64,000 nt of DNA from Siphonodentalium dalli (GCA_032622095.1 CP136061.1:82870324-82934323); one strand, 5' to 3'; numbered from the stretch's first letter, positions 1 through 13,590 are shown. Notes: generated from the sequence alone by a model not told the origin. Numbers and translations: made by a program.

Positions 1-2235
1 CCCAATCGTTTCACGGACAACTGTGTTCTCTCCTGTATTAGTATATCGTGGAATTAAAACACGAGCAGGCGTCATGGCTTTGTTCGCCGCATCCGGTTAA
101 TATATGCATGTTGGATATTAATGGAACGTACATTATTTTACAAACAACGATCCATTATTTCAATAACGTATGTTCAACAATCATCTAACTTAAGGGGTGG
201 TATTTATACTTTGGACGATTTCATTTCATATGACTTGTATATGCATGTATGATACCAAAATAAATGGATATATCCATACTAGACGAGGTTGGCACGGGTT
301 CTAACCCCGACATGGACAAAATTCTGGACCGTTTTTCTAGCTTGATTTGAGTTGCGGGATATCTCAACGTGTCATTCCAATCAATTACATGACCATTTCG
401 ATAACACGTGAGAGTTTGTTCAGTAATGTTCAATGAAGCAAGCTGAAAAACTAAACCCGCATACTGAGTCCGTGCCTACATATAAATCGTATATACAATG
501 GTGCTCTGACTGACAACTGGAAGTATATTAGAAGGGATATCCATATATAACCTCTTCACTCGCGGTGGGGGTATCTAACTTCAAATTCCAAGCCATTGAA
601 TTTTCACATTGTTAACATTTCCCGAATCTAAGCATACCATGTGCACCAATCGATCATTCAATTTAGAATTCCGAAATACGACGCGATAAATAATTTAATA
701 CAAATGGCGAAATGTAAGAGCAAAATCGTCGTGTTCAGTCAACGGTTTGAACAATCAATGGGTAATGCAAGTCCATCATGTTGACAACGTGTTAAGATGT
801 CACGACAATGAAGGGGCGGGATAGGACCGACCACATAGCACAACTCATTCGCTGAAATAATTTAAAGTTTGTTCAGCTATTATCCTATAATTTTACATGT
901 ATTACACTTTTGGTTTAGTTACTTTATCGTATGTAGGTGGTGACTCATTGCTCATTTTAATAGTTTTTGAATATTAAGGTTGCAGTTGGCTCAACATAGT
1001 TTACAAGTCCGTGTGCTAAATTATACCAGTGAAACAGTTTGACAAAACGGACCACGGTACCTGTATACCTACAGGTTTGAATAGGAAACTCGCTAATTGG
1101 AAGAAAGATTAATCGCGGATATATCAGATGATTAATCATATTCATACATGTACTATATCGTTCGAATGAAACTCCCTTATAAAAGAACAACGGGGCGGGA
1201 CTCGGTCCAAAAACAATACCATCCCAACCGACATCCCAAGCTGTTTGTGGACCGAGAAGACTTGGTCTAATGTAGACAAAATCATCGGTTCATTTCAATT
1301 CTAACTCCACAATTTGTGTTCTGTATTCAAGTGATGTGAAACATATTGAATGGAGAATAAACTTGCTCAAAGTAGTTATTTTTTTTTTTACAAATATTGC
1401 ATCTAAATTGACAATATACACACCGTCATTCTTATATATTTATTAAATGCAGTGACTCTCGATGGCGAAATAATTTACGTTCGTTTATCGCTGATAGTTG
1501 CGTCCCGAATCGAGAAGTAAATAATTACAATTGAGCGTAGTTCAGACGATGTTTTCAATTAAGTGGTACGGTCGATATCCCTTATATTTCGGTGATGCTA
1601 GTAGAATACTACATTCCTCCAGTTGCATAGCGTCTGAATATTACCGTATCGATTTCACGCACCGAACAAGTCCACTATATGTCTTTAACAATCAGATATT
1701 GGTAAAGTGAAATTAAGAACTTGTCACCATCGAGTTACACAACTCTAGTTATCGACTATACCATTTGTATTTCTGCTACCAACACAACATGTCATAACAC
1801 ACGTTGATGCGTAGGATGCGATGAAGTTAATGTCCTGTCCGGGGCAACCAGATAATATTGTATTATTCACAAAGGCGTTATCACAGCAAAGTAGGTCGGG
1901 TGGTTGGTTACACGACTGATAAATCAGTGTATTACTTGCGCACACGAGTAGGTCTTACTTTCATGCAGCCTTAACGTTACGGGAAAATTATCATTACGGA
2001 CCACGTGAACCACATTCGCTGCAGTTTTTCCAAGGGACACCTCCTCGTCAGGTTTGTCTCAACACATGAAGGTGTGCGACATATGTTTAGTTTTAAACAT
2101 AAATTATTAGAGATCACGCGGATAACTCCTCACCAGATTAAGGGTTTTGCTACACACGAAGGTATGTCACATAATACTTAATTACATGTCATTGGTAAAC
2201 GCCATGTGAAATATGACAATTATATTATGTACACA
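1..2235. other. Stretch with no supported gene
   Basis: I see no convincing exon, RNA gene or repeat here. The open frames are short, have no good splice sites around them and match no family I recognise. A run of T occurs near 1379-1391. Confidence 0.5.
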
Positions 2236-2682
2236 TCCCTGGTCATGCTAATATGCTATCATGCTGGTTGTCCTGCTGAATTGGTGTGATGCGGGTAGGG
2301 CAAACTAACGCCGTTACGAAAAAAAGTACCGTTGTTTTTGCTAAAGTTGTCATTTTTTCGGTGTTTGGTTAATCCGAGTGATTTGAGAAAAAATCAGTGT
2401 GTGTTTGAAACATTCAAGAACATACATATTTTTGAAATATATAATAATGCCCACAGCCAATATTAAAAATATTTTGCAATAAATATGTTTCTGAATGTTG
2501 GATACGCATAATCGCTTTTCCTGGATATGTTCAGATTATCGGAACACCGCGAAAAAGATAAATTAAAAACAAAAATAACGGTACGTTTTTGTTAACATAA
2601 TCAGTTTGCCCTAACAGCATCATATCAATTCAGCATGGCCCAACCGCATCATAGCACATTAGCAGGACCACTTGACCAAGGC
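2236..2682. mobile_element. Palindromic MITE with long terminal inverted repeats
   Basis: The left half starts near 2238 with CCTGGTCATGCTAATATGC and its imperfect reverse complement ends near 2681. The arms of about 100 bp also contain TGCTGAATTGGTGTGATGC (2276-2294), matched about 17/19 by the opposite strand near 2617-2635, and the exact pair TAGGGCAAACT (2296-2306) and AGTTTGCCCTA (2603-2613). No coding frame is present. The structure is that of a non-autonomous DNA transposon. The superfamily cannot be told, because I could not fix a target-site duplication. Confidence 0.65.
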
Positions 2683-3287
2683 TGATACAGTCCCTTCCTG
2701 TGGGATTTACATTTACAACAAATGATATATGGCTACCAACACACATATTCCTATTCAATAGGAGGCTAATTTTATTTTGGTGCCCCATCTATTGTTCTGA
2801 ATATTATAACAAAGATCCATGTATCTTACCTCGTATTAAAAGAACATGCGTGAGTGATAAAGATACCTGTACCTAAGAATAACTTAATTTTAATTACTGA
2901 CGCAAGAAAGATGGATCCGGAATGGATTGCATATAATGAATATAGCGGATCATTGCACTGATTACAATTAATAATAACTATTAAATATCAGCAGATTCAG
3001 TCATACTGTATGGAGTCACTGCCGTATATAATTTGGTCACCGATAAATACATGCATACTGTTGAATTTTGACGGAATGAACCAGAAATCACGCACAATTT
3101 TAACTTAGAACATTTACAGGGTGCACAAAACTACGGTGATTCACCATACAACGGATGAAACGGCATGGGACGATTACGACGGTCCGACGTCGTCAAACCG
3201 ACAGTATTGTTTAACAGTGTAAATAAGGTAAAACAAATCAGACGAACCTAGTGTGTTGTAAAAGATCCATATAAATGAGGCTTTAAT
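2683..3287. other. Stretch with no supported gene
   Basis: AT-rich sequence between the MITE and the tandem repeat. No exon, RNA gene or clear repeat was seen. Confidence 0.45.
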
Positions 3288-3490
3288 TTTTTGATTGTGA
3301 AATATACCCAACAATCAAACAACAGATTTGTGGTCCGTGTTCTATGTTCCAGTTTGAATATTTTGATTGTGGAATATACCCAACAATCAAACAACATAAT
3401 AGTGGTCCGTGTTATAGTTTGAATTTTTTTATTGTGAAATATACCCAACAATCAAACAACAGATTAGTGGTCCATGTTCTATGTTCCTAC
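3288..3490. repeat. About 69-bp tandem repeat, three copies
   Basis: Three successive units begin near 3290, 3360 and 3427. Each holds TTGTGAAATATACCCAACAA (or a one-base variant), followed by a block around GTGGTCCGTGTTCTATG. A further single unit appears near 6316, where the surrounding segment is duplicated. Open frames across the units are by-products of the repeat. Confidence 0.75.
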
Positions 3491-5650
3491 ATCGCTCGGA
3501 TAGTCATAATTTAAATTGGGCATATGTTTCGATTCACTTTTCCACTATAGTATTATAGTGATAACGCAGCATTTCATCAGGGAACGGCGTGATAAGTAGA
3601 TGGGCATAATATATGCCTATTTAAATTTTGAATGGCCTAATTTATCGAGGCCAATAGCACCATTTTCATGGTTGAGCACGATATGTGCCTATTTTATAAT
3701 TAGGGATATTAGGGAGTATTCTGAGCGCGGAATTTATAGATTTAAAAAAAAAAACAAGAACATCTTGGTCCCAACAACTACCATTCCATTCCTTTCCAAC
3801 TATATGGAACAACTTAGGTAACGAATTTACATCATAACAATCCAGACACACATTTAAACGGCGTTTACATGCCGATTGCATTAAAAAATATGCTGCAACA
3901 ATTAAATGCAACAATCAAAGATGTCCCGACTGTGTGGTAGCTCCTCAATAAGTGACTTAAGCAATCCTCAACCTCACTCAGCACATTCCTACCCGACTTT
4001 CAAGGAACAACTCACTGACAAGAAAGAGACAAACCATCGAGTAACCAATAAACGATTTATCTAGACGTATACCCTCCATGTATATAATGCAACCATTGTG
4101 TGATACATAATTATATAGATGTGCATTGTACAAGAAATCTTGACCGCCTATCGTAACATCTTTTCATTTTTAAGAGGTTGGCAGTAAGACAGTCTAGCCT
4201 GACTATGCCACCCCTCGAATATACAACATAATATTTGTCAAATGTATTATGCATTAATATGTGTATATTGCAATAAAATATCCTATCCTATCCTATCCTA
4301 GATTCCATCAATTTAGATCAGTGACTTGTGCTGCTAATATATTAGAGCAATGATATCACGCCCAATTTTTGCACTTTGAGTTAATGATGTAATAGTCATA
4401 GTTTGAAACAGCATAGTATATGCATACTTCGTTCATTCCAGATGTGGTATTAGTTTCATATATGCATATTAAATGCGGTTGGCATGACCTGCTTTGGGAC
4501 AGGGCCTTCTAAGGTGGACACATTTAGTGTGAACTCTGTAAATTTGCTTCGGGATTTATGCATTGAGTACGATCAATCTGGTAACAAAAAAACTAATAAA
4601 CAGATTATTCCGTTTTTAGTTAAAGATCAATTCACACATGTGCGCGACATGATGTCGTCTATAGCTTTGATTTTGCGAGATTAGATACCATTACTTCTGT
4701 CGGAGCCGGTAATTATTCAATATTCGTAGTTTGCTTCAATGGTGTGATCAGTTTATCGTATATAACTGTTGTGTCAGTATAAATCGGAGTGTTTGTTTCA
4801 ATTAACGCCATCCAATGTTGCGATTATGTAATATCAAATTCCTGCATGAGTAAGAGGGAATCTTTTTCCTTAGGGTATCATTCAGTTACATTACGTAACC
4901 TGTTATGGTGCCTCTCCTTTGTGAGAGACGCGTGGCATTTTTATGGCTGAATAGAGTTACCCAATATGGTTCCGAACAGGGTACTGGCTTATTGCTAGTC
5001 TCCGAGTTCTAGAAATTATTTTGTTTGTATGTCAAGCGTTTTTAGACAAAATTTTATCCAATTTTTGGGTACGATTAAAGATGTTTTTAGTTTGTATGTT
5101 GTGGGAATAGGCCCAACAGTTCAATGGTTTTGTTTTAGATGTTTTGACACATCGATCATATACATTGTATATATAGTGACTAATGTCAGATAAATGTGTG
5201 TATAGTATGCATATTTGCTGGCATCTGGTGATATATGTTCATTCCACGATAGCGTGATAGAGCATAGTACACACCTCTCTTCTCAGATATATGGGTTGAG
5301 ATAATGGTGCATTCTAGTTGGCTCACCTGTGTGTATATTCACCAAGACAGAGCATAATATCATATGATATTAGTAGGCCCTATGTGTCTTACAGGAATAT
5401 CAGAGCATGGTACCCATTGAATTCCCCAAATGAATGGATGAATTCAATTTGAATATCAGTAGGCCCCCGTGTGCACAGTGCACACGCATTGCTAGTTGGG
5501 AATGTTAGCCATTTCATAGCTAGAGTAGACAAATTTTACAAGCCATTTGAGTATGAATTTTCAGGTACATGGATGAAGACTTATTCTTAGAGACAATACT
5601 GTCACAGTACATTAATAGGTACAATTAGTTTTGATACTGTGTATAGTGTG
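3420..5650 (+). repeat. Segmental duplication, copy A
   Basis: This segment recurs, diverged and shortened, at about 6305-7735. Shared landmarks include the block around TGTTCCTACATCGCTCGGAT (3483 / 6372), GGGAACGGCGTGATAA (3580 / 6474), and the roughly 500-bp stretch starting TGTGGGAATAGGCCCAACAG (5099 / 7168). The offset shrinks from about 2.9 kb to about 2.1 kb, so the second copy has lost about 0.8 kb. No real coding frame lies in either copy: the 66-codon frame at 4484 is not preserved in the second copy. Confidence 0.75.
4281..4300. repeat. TCCTA microsatellite
   Basis: Four perfect copies of TCCTA in a row. Confidence 0.9.
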
Positions 5651-5659
5651 TAATCACGT

Positions 5660-6010
5660 GAAGATTTGAATATTCTAGTTGCTGTGTGTATAGTCACCAA
5701 GACAGAGCACAATATAATATGATATTAGTAGGCCCTATGCGTCTTACAGGAATTGAATTCCCAAATAAATGGATGAATTCAATTTGATTATCAGTAGGAC
5801 CCCGTGTGCACACGAATTACTAGTTGGGAATGTTAGCCATTTCATAGCTAGAGTAGACCAATTTGACAGGCCATTTGAGTTTGAATTTTCAGGTTAGTGG
5901 ATGAAGACTTTATGCTTCGAGACAATAATGTCACAGTACATTAACATGTACAATTAGTATTGATACTGTTTATCGTGTGTAATTATGTGAAAATTTGAAT
6001 CTTCTATTTG
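5660..6010 (+). repeat. Partial third copy of the duplicated segment
   Basis: The stretch from the block around CACCAAGACAGAGCACAATA (5695) to about 6005 repeats 5338-5660 in the same direction with small gaps. It is a local tandem duplication of the right part of copy A. Confidence 0.65.
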
Positions 6011-6304
6011 CTGTAGAAGTTAATCATTTAGAATATTCAGACACCAAGCTAGCTTTATCCCGGTGGCAAGTGGGTCCTTAAAGTGTCACATATACCTGTA
6101 AGGTATATTTAATTTCCGTGTATGTTTAATAAGTTTGTTTTTCATTTTGTATGATATATATTATATATATTAAACAGTATATACTTGTATAATATGGTGA
6201 CTATCCAAACAAGTAGGATCACACATAACACAGTTACATAGTCAAGAAGATTGGATCAGCCCCGTCTGCACGGATGAATCACAGGGTAACTTCACATAGA
6301 AAGT

Positions 6305-7735
6305 AATAGTTTGAATTATTTGATTGTGAAATATACCCAACAATCAAGCAACAGATTAGTGGTCCGTGTTCTATGTTCCTACAATGCTCGGATAGTCATA
6401 ATAGAGATTGAGCATATATTTCGATTCACCTTTCCACTATAGTATAATAGTGATAACGCGGAATTTTATCAGGGAACGGCGTGATAAATAGATGGGCATA
6501 ATATATGCCTATTTTAAATATGAATGGCTTGATTTGTCGAGGCCAGTAGCACCATTCCCATGGTCGTGCATAATATGTACCAATTTTATAATACAGCATA
6601 TTACATGCCAGTTCAATGATTAATCTGAGACCGGAATTTATAGATTCCATCAATTTAGATCGGGTGACTTGTGCTGCTAATTTATTATAGCAATTGTATC
6701 AGCCATAGTTTGAGCAAGCATTGTATATGCCTATTTTGTGAATTTTATATGCGGAATTATTTTGTATTAGCATATTATATGCAACTTTGAATGGCATGAC
6801 CTGTCTGGGACAGCGCTTTCAATTGTATACACGTTAGTGTGAATACTATAAGTTTCTTCAAGATTTATATATTGCATGCGCTCTGCATGTAATCTGGAAA
6901 TAACCAGTTAATTTTGGTCTTGGTAAGATCATTCACACATGTGGCACAACATGGCGTCGTGTTGTAGCTTTTAATGATGCGAGAGTTGATACGCCTGTTG
7001 GGAGTAGGTAATTAATCATTGTAAGTGATTTGTTTGCAATGGTGTTTACATTGCATTATCTGTCACTGCTGTGGGAATAATTCGAGGTATGGCTCTATCC
7101 TTTGTGAGAATATATTGCAGAGATTTCGAAATTGTGGCGAAGTTTTTATGTTTTTAGTTTGTAGGCTGTGGGAATAGGCCCAACAGTTCAATTGTTTTAA
7201 TTTTAGATGTTTTGACACATCGATCATATACATTGTATATATAGTGAATAATGTCAGATAAATTTGTGTACAGTATGCATATTTGCTGGCATCTGGTGAT
7301 ATATGTTCATTCCATGATAGCGTGATAGAGCATAGTACACACCTCTCTTCTCAGATATATGGGTTGAAATAATGGTGCATGCTAGTTGGCTCGCCTGTGT
7401 GTATATTCACCAAGACAGATCATAATATCATACGATATTAGTAGGCCCTATTTGTCTTACAGGAATATCAGAGCATGGTACCCATTGACTTCCCCAAATG
7501 AATGGATGAATTCAATTTGAATATATGTTGTCCCCCGTGTGCACACGCATTGCTAGTTGGGAATGTTAGCCATTTCATAGCTAGAGTAGACCAATTTTAC
7601 AAGCCATTTGAGTATGAATTTTCAGGTATATGGATGAAGACTTAATCTTCGAGACAATAATGTCACAGTACATTAATAGGTACAATTAGTATTGATACTG
7701 TTTATCGTGTGTAATCACAGACAATTTGAGTTTGA
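6305..7735 (+). repeat. Segmental duplication, copy B
   Basis: Diverged, shortened copy of 3420-5650, in the same orientation. It contains one unit of the 69-bp repeat at its start and the roughly 500-bp block from about 7157 that matches 5088-5650 closely. No gene is apparent. Confidence 0.75.
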
Positions 7736-7742
7736 ACTTTCA

Positions 7743-7835
7743 GGTGTGTGGAAGAAGGTTCCCAGAGTTTGAATTTGGTGATGCTAGCTTGCTTTGTGGG
7801 ATAGCGTCACTAAATTCACCACTTTGGGGACCTTA
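7743..7835. mobile_element. Short hairpin MITE remnant (GAGGTCCCCAGAGGGTG family)
   Basis: The left side reads GGTTCCCAGAGTTTGAATTT and the right side ends ACTAAATTCACC...GGGGACCTT, its approximate reverse complement. Two better preserved relatives lie at 49142-49203 and 54403-54495. The element is about 90 bp and non-coding. Confidence 0.6.
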
Positions 7836-8164
7836 ATTACACCAAATATGAATGAAATTGACATGTGTTATCGAGTTATCGTGCTATCGTACGGTTGTTA
7901 AAACAATAGGGAGTCAAGGGTCGTGACTCAGGTAAAACACATCGGACAAACCTGGTTTTCGAAATGATCCGATCTATTGTTGTGAATGATCCATATACCA
8001 AATCTGAATGAGATTGGTTAGCGTCTGTTTGAGTTATCGCGCTATCGGACGTAAAATTTCTATCAATAGAAACAAGTGGCCAAACTTTGGTTAGAAAGTC
8101 GTCTGCTTTTCTGTGTGCAGCTGACGTTTGTGGAAGTCCATCTACATGTACAGCACACCCGGAC

Positions 8165-8235
8165 GCCCGCCCACCAGCCCGCCCACCAGCCCGCCCACCA
8201 GCCCTCCCACCAGCCCGCCCACCAACCCTCCCTCG
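8165..8235. repeat. 12-bp CCCGCCCACCAG minisatellite
   Basis: About six copies of a C-rich 12-mer, some with CCCTCCCACCAG. It creates proline/alanine frames on + and GWWAG-repeat frames on -, all from the repeat itself. It stands out as very GC-rich in AT-rich surroundings. Confidence 0.85.
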
Positions 8236-9859
8236 CAAAACCATAAGTCGAGTTTTTGATGATAAAAATCTCGTCTAGTGATACGAATATCGACATATAC
8301 CGTAGGCACGAGCAAGTGCGGGGGCAAACATGACGTTAACAGTGCCATGCAAAAACCGACAGCAGTAGACCCGACCTAGGACATAGAAATATGATAATTG
8401 GATTATATATTGAATAATGCTGATGTGTGTTGATATACTCAAAAGCGTACCAATCTGAGGGATATATTAATGTGAAGATGACAGGTTATTATTTTATTTT
8501 ATGGCACATTATTTCCTAGAGTTGGTGTGGCCATTTGGGCTGACGGGGTCATTGTCACAAGGCATCGATCACATTCGTAGCTTGCATTTAAAATTGATCA
8601 CAAATGTAGTCAGCTGTTCAATGGCGATCCTTGCGTCCAAAAACGATAGAATTTGAAAATCTAACTAAAATCTAAAAGCTGTGATTGATTTGACAAGCTG
8701 GCTACGAACTTGTTCATGTCTTGTGATAATGACTCCATCGGTGGCAATTAGTGTGTTCTCCCGACTTTGAATGTATCGGAAAGCTACCGTGGCGAGTGAA
8801 CAGACTCGATTATCATGTCAAGCAATTAATCCGAGAGCCTGCTGGGTTCTATTTGCACAATCGGGTACGAAAGGTTTGATGCCACAGATTTGTTCCACCC
8901 AGGAACGTCTAAAGAAATCCGATTTCTTAAGTTCCGCATTCCTGGCGTTTAGGGGCCAGTAACCCCACAAAAACCCCCCAAAAAATGACTTCTATTTGCA
9001 CTTTTTAGTACAATGCTGATTTTTATATCAGTAGTTCTCCCACAATCACTGACCAATAATACACAATTTCTGACACGAAATTTCCTGGCGTTTTCATTTC
9101 AGAAGGGGGTTTCTGATAGTACCCACAAAACCCCCAAAATTTACTGCCTGAAAACAAGCCTGAAAATTTACTTTTAATTTCACATACTGTCGAATACAAA
9201 GCCCAATTTTAAGGTGAATCCGGAATAAATTTATATAAATATACAAATCTACTAACCACAAACGTTCCCTAACTGTGAGTATGACCAAACATCCCAAATT
9301 TACGCGCGTTTCAGGGAGGAAAATTCGTTATTTTTGGGTAAAAAAAAATGCATAAAAACATGTAAGAAAGTTAAAATTTAAATTTTAGTCCGGGAACCAG
9401 GTCAGTCAAACGTGCACTGCCCCCAGGATTAAACTTCATTCATTTTTCGTAAGGATGTCTGCTGAAACTATTTCGACGTTAAAACGTGACAGTGTACATG
9501 TATTTTCCTGGCAATATGGCGGCCATTTCCGGTAGTATACCCCACTCACTACATACATTTACAACAAAAACCCATTGTTCTTGATTCCATTTTCATTAAC
9601 AAAAAGTAACAAAAAGAGCATTGTATGGTAACTTTCACCATATATAGGTGCCAGTTGCGCCACCATACACGATGTCCAATCCTAATCAGATAATAGTAAG
9701 TCATAACCCGAGTTTTCAAAAATGACGATGAAAATGGCAATCGGAAGTCAACAATTGAAGTGCTTTTTTAATTTCTAACTTTTTAAACTAAATCTTCATA
9801 TATCGAATAAATATAAAGCCAATAAGTAGTGGTTTATATGCCATCATACAAGTTTCCAA

Positions 9860-11310
9860 AGCCACCAGCTAGTTTCAGAATACATCAAATGAGTTTCCCA
9901 AACCACTTAACGAGTGTACCAAACAATATACTGAGTCACATACCAAGTATCCAAACCCAATCTATGAGTATCCCAATCCATACGTCTGGTGCCCCAAATT
10001 CAAATATTGTCCCGAGTAAAGCAGGATAAATAATCCACCCAATGAGTTTCACAAACTACTAAGTAGTGCCGCATACCATATGCAACTGGTTCCCAACCCA
10101 CATAGATGGTCCGCGAGCCATGTATCCGGTGTCCAATCTCACACAATGAGTGTCACAAGCCATCTAAACTACCCCGATTATTGTCGTAACCATGCAACGA
10201 TTGTTCCAAACCACAGCGCATGGTAGTGCCCCAAACAATTCAACTGACGTTCCAAACTACACAGGTTTTGTCCCAAACTACCAAAACAATGTGTGTCCCT
10301 AGCCAACCAACGAGTGATCCAAATCATGCAAGGAGTGGGTAAATCCATCCAATGATTGCCCAAAACTAGCAAATGAGTGTCCCAAACAATCCAGCGAGTG
10401 TTCGAAAGGAAAAGAGTGTCCCATATGCACCAAATCTAGTGTCCCGGACCATCTGAGACGGAGAGTCCTATGTCATACAACATATGTCCCAAACCACCAA
10501 CTTTCGTCTCAATCCATGCAACGGCCTAATCAGTGAACCAGTCGACAAATGAGTGTCTCATTCATTCCACCATTCGTGTGTCCCATATGCACATCTATTG
10601 TCCAAAACCATCCAATTTGTGTCTCAAACTTTCCAATGGGTGGCACAAACAATTAAGTAGTGACCCGTACCATATGCATCTGATTCCCGAACTGCACAGA
10701 TAGTTCTCCAACCCATGAAGCTGGTGTGCTAACCCACACAATGAGTATCACAAGCCATCCATGGAGTGTCTCAATTCACCTGATCAGTATCGCAACCATG
10801 CAACGATTATTCCAAACCAAAGTGCGTGGTACTGCCCCAACTAATGCAACTGGTGTTCCTAACCACATACCAAAAAATGAGCGTCCCTAACCATCGAACG
10901 AGTGATCCAAATCATACGAGTGGGTTGATCCATCCAACGATTGCCCCAAACACACAATGAGTGTCCCAAACCATCCAGCGAGTGTTCGAACGGAAAAGAG
11001 TGTCTAATATGCACCCAATACCTCACAACCAGAGCCCCAGAGTCCTATGTCATATAACAGGTGTCTCAAACCACAAAAAAGACGTCTCAATCCATGCAAT
11101 GGCCAAATCATTGAACAAATCGACAAATTAGTGTCCCATTCAACCACACGTGTGTCTCATATCCACGTCGAGTGTCTCAAACCATGTAATGGGTGTCACA
11201 AACCACACAGCGAGTGACCCAAACCATAAAACTAGTATCACAAACTAGCCATTGAGTTCCCAATCCATCCAAATGGTGTCACAAACCATCTACTAACTTT
11301 CATTTCAATA
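9860..11310 (+). repeat. About 21-bp minisatellite, forward arm
   Basis: Degenerate units of the form CCCAAACCATCCAACGAGTG are repeated for about 1.4 kb, with frequent variants (CACAAACCA, AATCCATGCAA). There are also higher-order copies: 10600-11000 resembles 10040-10440. Frames through it are meaningless. The same motif in reverse fills 12925-13590. Confidence 0.8.
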
Positions 11311-11475
11311 CATCCAAATATGCGAGTCCCCCGCAGGGAGTCTTGCATATTTTATGAGAATTCCGTGGCTCACATGGCCAAGGTAAGTATTGTTAGGTCA
11401 ATGTATTTTCTTATATATGCCATGCGCTCTATGGCACAGGATTTTCGCAAAATTTCAAGAAGCTACAGTCATTAA

Positions 11476-12919
11476 CTCTTTCGCTGCCAAACGCGCATAA
11501 ATGCGAACTTTGTAGACGCTGCCAATCGCGCATTTTTGCGAATTTGGTATGTAGTCTAATGTATGGGATATAACTCTATTCTTTCCGGCATGTTTGACAG
11601 TGTACAATGTATTTATCTGTAGTACTGTTGCGCGCGAACAATTTAAAGCGACAATGTCCCCAAGGTCATGCTATTTCTGACGTTATGGAGGTACAGTCAG
11701 AGCCGGAATATTGCGTCATTGTTATTAGCACGTGGTTGTCAGTCGAAAATGGCTGCTCGCAAAAGACTCAGGACTGAAGAAGTTATTGTTATTACCTCTA
11801 TACTCTAATGATCGAGGGGCGCCTGTGGCGCATAAGTTACTTATACCTATTATTTGTGTGGGCAGTAGCCTCTATTATAGGGGCGCCTGCGGCGCATAAG
11901 ATACTATGGTGGCGGGATGGGGTGGTGGGTGGGTAACTAACCTCTATACTCTAATGATCGAGTGGCGCCTGCGGCGCATAAGACACTTATACCTATTATT
12001 TATGTGGGCAGTAGCCTCTATAGGGGCGCCTGCGGCGCATACGATACTATGGGTGGCGGGATGGGGTGGTGGGTGGGTAACTAACCTCTATACTCTAATG
12101 ATCGAGGGGCGCCTGCGGCGCATAAGATACTATATACCTATTATTTATAATACACCTTTACTGGTTTTGAACAACCCTTGTCTATTGTGTCGTTTTCCAG
12201 TGGTGATAACAGGCAACTAAATTAATAATGCTGGTGAGTTGACCATGCGTATACGCCCGCGTGACCCATATAATTCACATAAATCATCGTAAAACCCAAT
12301 TTTCCTGAAATTCAAGATGGTCGTCAAGATCACGTGACTTATAAGTGGCGGAGCAGGGTAATATGTCCCCCTGCAGGTATATATACATATGGGTATGGTT
12401 ATATTATATATATCTATATTTGGAATTGTACCTATCAGGGAATATTCAAGCAACAAAAGCACGAACTCAACAAAGTGCGCCATTGTATCCCATTTTGCTA
12501 CAAATAGGTGGCAACTTGCATAAATCCAAGATGGACGCCAAGGTCACGTGACCTATTTTATGTCCAAAGTGGGTTCATATAGGTTACTCCCGTGTACCTT
12601 ACTGTTGGACATCGTATAATTGGGTTGAAAATTAGAAAACAAATAACACACCCATTCATACCCACACAAACTGTACATATACAGGCAAATAGCCACTAAT
12701 CCAAGATGGCCGCCAATGTCACGTGACGTTGGTGGGCGTGTCCACGGCGGTATTCGACAGGGTATACCTATGTCTATATGCATGTGAAGTTTCAACTAAT
12801 TATATTAGAAACTGCTTGAGATATAATGTATTACCCATATATACCTGAAATATATGGATATATGTACAGGATGCGTGGCACTGGGGGTACGTCTGTGGTG
12901 GCGGGTGGCAGCGAAAGGG
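11476..12919. mobile_element. Non-autonomous piggyBac-like element
   Basis: The ends read CTCTTTCGCTGCCA (11476) and TGGCAGCGAAAGGG (to 12919), inverted repeats with one mismatch. They are flanked on both sides by TTAA (11472-11475 and 12920-12923). A TTAA target with termini of the CCCTTT...GCC type is characteristic of piggyBac/looper transposons. The 1444-bp interior has no transposase. It holds a 146-bp tandem repeat, subterminal GCGCAT...GCGAA motifs and three spaced copies of AAGATGG plus CACGTGAC. The element sits within the minisatellite of foldback element I, so it inserted later. Confidence 0.75.
11800..12150. repeat. About 146-bp tandem repeat inside the piggyBac-like element
   Basis: CTCTATACTCTAATGATCGA recurs at about 11798, 11941 and 12086. 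Within each unit GGGGCGCCTGCGGCGCATA also occurs, itself partly palindromic (GCGCCTGCGGCGC). About 2.4 units are present. The 104-codon frame here is only the repeat read through. Confidence 0.8.
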
Positions 12920-12924
12920 TTAAA

Positions 12925-13590
12925 GATCATCAAATGAGTGTTTCAAACCATCCAATGGGTTTACACACCAAGAGACACTCGCTGGGTTGATTGAGATATT
13001 CGATGGATGATTTTGTATAATAGTTGGGACAATAATTCGATGGTGTGGGACATTCTGCATTGGGTGGTATTAGATACCAAGTGGATATTTTTGAAACTCT
13101 TGGTCCTGGTGGTTTGTGGCAATCATGTTGCATGGGACGGCCATTGGATGGGTATGAACACTCATTGATTGGTTTTATTGGACACGCATCGGATGGTGTG
13201 GTGTTCTCTATTGATGGTTTGAAATGCTCGTTGTGAGGTTTGGGACACAACGTGCATGATTTGGGACATTCTCTGGATGATATATGTTTTCAATCGTTGG
13301 ATGGTTTGGATTAATCATTAGGGCGTGTTTGGACACCGTTTGGATGGTTTGCGACACTAGTCGGGTCGATTGGGATGCGTATTGGGTGGTTCGGGACACT
13401 GGTTGGCAATTGGTGATGCCCTTTCTATGGACTGCGTTGGTTTGTTATACTATATTAATTAAGATGGTGGTTTGAGATCCCCGATGCGTGGACTTAAGCT
13501 CCTTAGATAACTTGGGACACTGGTTAAGCGGTTTGGGCACTCATTGGATATGTTTGGATACAAGTTTGGTGGCTTTTCACACTCATATCA
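12925..13590 (-). repeat. About 21-bp minisatellite, reverse arm
   Basis: Units such as TTGGGACACTCGTTGGATGG are the reverse complement of the 9860-11310 motif. The orientation switches near 12965, just right of the piggyBac-like insertion: 12925-12960 is still in the forward sense. Confidence 0.8.

Noticed and set aside
1745-1945. Minus-strand 66-codon cysteine-rich frame with two CC pairs
   Set aside because: No signal peptide, splice site or recognisable cysteine framework. Cysteine richness alone in one short frame is not enough.
7876-8296. Glycine/tryptophan-rich (GWWAG) and proline-rich proteins
   Set aside because: Read-outs of the 12-bp CCCGCCCACCAG repeat on either strand.
9860-11310. 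CRISPR-like array
   Set aside because: Units are about 21 bp, degenerate and without unique spacers. The sequence is eukaryotic.
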